Below, in pieces: positions 6,000-6,499 of a stretch of 6,499 nucleotides of DNA. Position 1 is the stretch's first letter. Every line of letters begins with the position of its first letter. This DNA comes from an uncultured Clostridia bacterium. GTDB lineage: Bacteria > Bacillota > Clostridia > Oscillospirales > CAG-272. A program made the position numbers and the translations under genes. The notes beneath the pieces were generated by a model. That model was not told where the DNA came from and ran no database searches. It was given only the letters and a program-made list of their open reading frames with translations. The stretch covers positions 1-6,499 of the forward strand of contig CAJGCM010000120.1 in assembly GCA_904501765.1 (NCBI GenBank), in the 5' to 3' direction.

Positions 6000-6106
6000 T
6001 GATATAATATGCGTTCCTTCATACGCAGAGCGTATATCACCCTTTATGCATATAAAGGATATCACACCTCAGGTATATCATCCGTTTCCGTAAGGGACGG
6101 ATATCA
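6000..6106. repeat. Left hairpin sub-array with ATATCA linkers
   Basis: Four hairpins follow one another: ATACGC/GCGTAT (6021-6026, 6030-6035), CCTTTAT/ATAAAGG (6041-6047, 6052-6058), ACC/GGT around TCA (6066-6074) and TCCGT/ACGGA with inner pairs (6081-6101). Each is followed by ATATCA, at 6034, 6059, 6075 and 6101. A single TGATAT opens the block at 6000, as part of TGATATAAT, and could pair with any of the four. Stems differ in sequence but linkers do not, which indicates an organised repeat rather than chance palindromes. Confidence 0.75.
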
Positions 6107-6109
6107 TTG

Positions 6110-6147
6110 AAAAACGTACCTTTGTCGAAAGACAAAAGTGCGTTTTT
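6110..6147. repeat. 17-bp hairpin with GAAA tetraloop
   Basis: Positions 6110-6126 pair with 6131-6147 over 17 positions, with a single A-C mismatch and one T-G pair, around a GAAA loop (6127-6130). The outer part is AAAAACG on the left and CGTTTTT on the right, so it could also stop transcription in either direction. GAAA is a GNRA tetraloop, which favours a role as RNA. It directly follows the last ATATCA linker of the left sub-array. Confidence 0.7.
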
Positions 6148-6155
6148 TTCTTTGC

Positions 6156-6192
6156 TCGAACCCAAAGCCGCAAGGCTTTTGGCGGGCTTCGA
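6156..6192. repeat. Extended hairpin with GCAA tetraloop
   Basis: AAAGCC (6164-6169) pairs with GGCTTT (6174-6179) around GCAA, another GNRA loop. Below an internal bulge, TCGAACCC (6156-6163) continues with GGG and TTCGA (6184-6192) with one bulged C. No T tract follows, so it is not a terminator. It sits between the two halves of the array. Confidence 0.5.
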
Positions 6193-6279
6193 TGCCCCTG
6201 GTCTGCGACAAAAAATCACAGCTTGAGTAACAGTGCTTTTTAAATCTTTTAACACAGTATCATCTCTTTAAACTAAAAT
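6193..6279. other. Unstructured spacer inside array
   Basis: An AT-rich stretch of about 90 bases with no clear hairpin or gene, containing a single linker-like GTATCATC near 6258-6265. It separates the middle hairpins from the right sub-array. Confidence 0.4.
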
Positions 6280-6473
6280 CAAGCCGCAGGCTTGGATATC
6301 ATCAATTCCACAGGAATTGCATATCACCAACACGCAGTGTTGTATATCATCAAACCGCAGGAAAAGGTATACACGGCTGCGCCGTGATGATATACTCGCT
6401 TTGGCGAGATATGCTCGTCAAAGCGGATGATATTCACGCAAAAGCGTGATGATATACCAAACCTGCGGTTTGG
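6280..6473. repeat. Right hairpin sub-array with linker reversal
   Basis: The clear hairpins are CAAGCC/GGCTTG (6280-6294), CAATTCC/GGAATTG (6303-6319), CAACAC/GTGTTG (6328-6342), CACGGC/GCCGTG (6372-6386), CTCGC/GCGAG (6395-6408), TCACGC/GCGTGA (6434-6449) and CCAAACC/GGTTTGG (6457-6473). Loops are three or four bases, often GCA or TGC. Two further units (6350-6369 and 6412-6427) are decayed. The first three hairpins are followed by ATATCA (6296, 6321, 6344). From 6370 on the linkers read in reverse, TGATAT (6388, 6428, 6450) with one GAGATATG variant. The two halves can therefore pair linker to linker, giving a multi-branched fold. Confidence 0.75.
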
Positions 6474-6499
6474 ATAAAAAATAAACCGCTTCTTTCGAA

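Larger units (their letters stand above)
5941..6499. other. Gene-free region filled by a hairpin array
   Basis: No convincing gene lies between the fprA terminator and the window end. The one sizeable open frame (minus strand, 6037-6255) runs through several inverted repeats, has no family resemblance and is rejected. The region instead holds two sub-arrays of short hairpins (6000-6106 and 6280-6473) and a middle block with two larger hairpins (6110-6192). Only 6193-6279 looks unstructured. The hairpins are listed separately. Confidence 0.7.

Noticed and set aside
6037..6255. 72-residue minus-strand open frame
   Set aside because: It spans several inverted repeats of the array, has no family resemblance, and the hairpin structure explains the sequence.
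5953..6473. CRISPR array
   Set aside because: The constant part is only six bases, the interval sequences are themselves palindromic and of irregular length, and no cas gene is present.

Overview
The window looks like chromosomal DNA of an anaerobic, low-to-mid GC member of the Firmicutes, most likely a gut or rumen clostridium of the Oscillospiraceae/Ruminococcaceae type. The evidence is: strong GGAGG-type ribosome binding sites; TTGACA/TGnTATAAT-like promoters; intrinsic terminators with U tracts; an oxygen-scavenging A-type flavoprotein; and a stand-alone ferredoxin-thioredoxin-reductase-like protein. The lineage is inferred from gene content and style, not from a marker gene.

Layout, left to right. 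Positions 1-158 hold a cluster of short hairpins ending in a bidirectional terminator. Positions 215-1320 carry two minus-strand genes: a NagD-like HAD phosphatase, followed downstream by a 69-residue six-cysteine protein of the FTR catalytic-chain type. Their promoter (1355-1383) is divergent from the promoter (1423-1451) of a plus-strand four-gene operon: a two-TM SPFH/band-7 protein, a 67-residue ribbon-helix-helix (Arc-type) DNA-binding protein, an ABC-2 type ATPase and its six-TM permease. The genes are 1 nt apart, 2 nt apart and 4 nt overlapping, so translation is probably coupled. A long hairpin with a T tract lies between this operon and the next gene. That gene is a single-gene unit (4703-5857) encoding an A-type flavodiiron protein with all iron ligands present, with its own extended -10 promoter and a strong terminator at 5882-5940.

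The last ~560 bases hold no convincing gene. They contain an array of about a dozen short perfect hairpins separated by a conserved hexamer, written ATATCA in the left and central parts and TGATAT (its reverse complement) at the right. A 17-bp GAAA-capped hairpin and a branched hairpin lie in the middle. This is the least explained part of the window.

How the genes fit together: the flavodiiron protein and the FTR-like protein both fit redox and oxygen defence in a strict anaerobe, but they are separate transcription units. The SPFH-RHH-ABC operon looks like a regulated membrane or export module. The RHH protein is a plausible autoregulator, because the SPFH promoter -10 region carries TGATAT repeats 11 bp apart.
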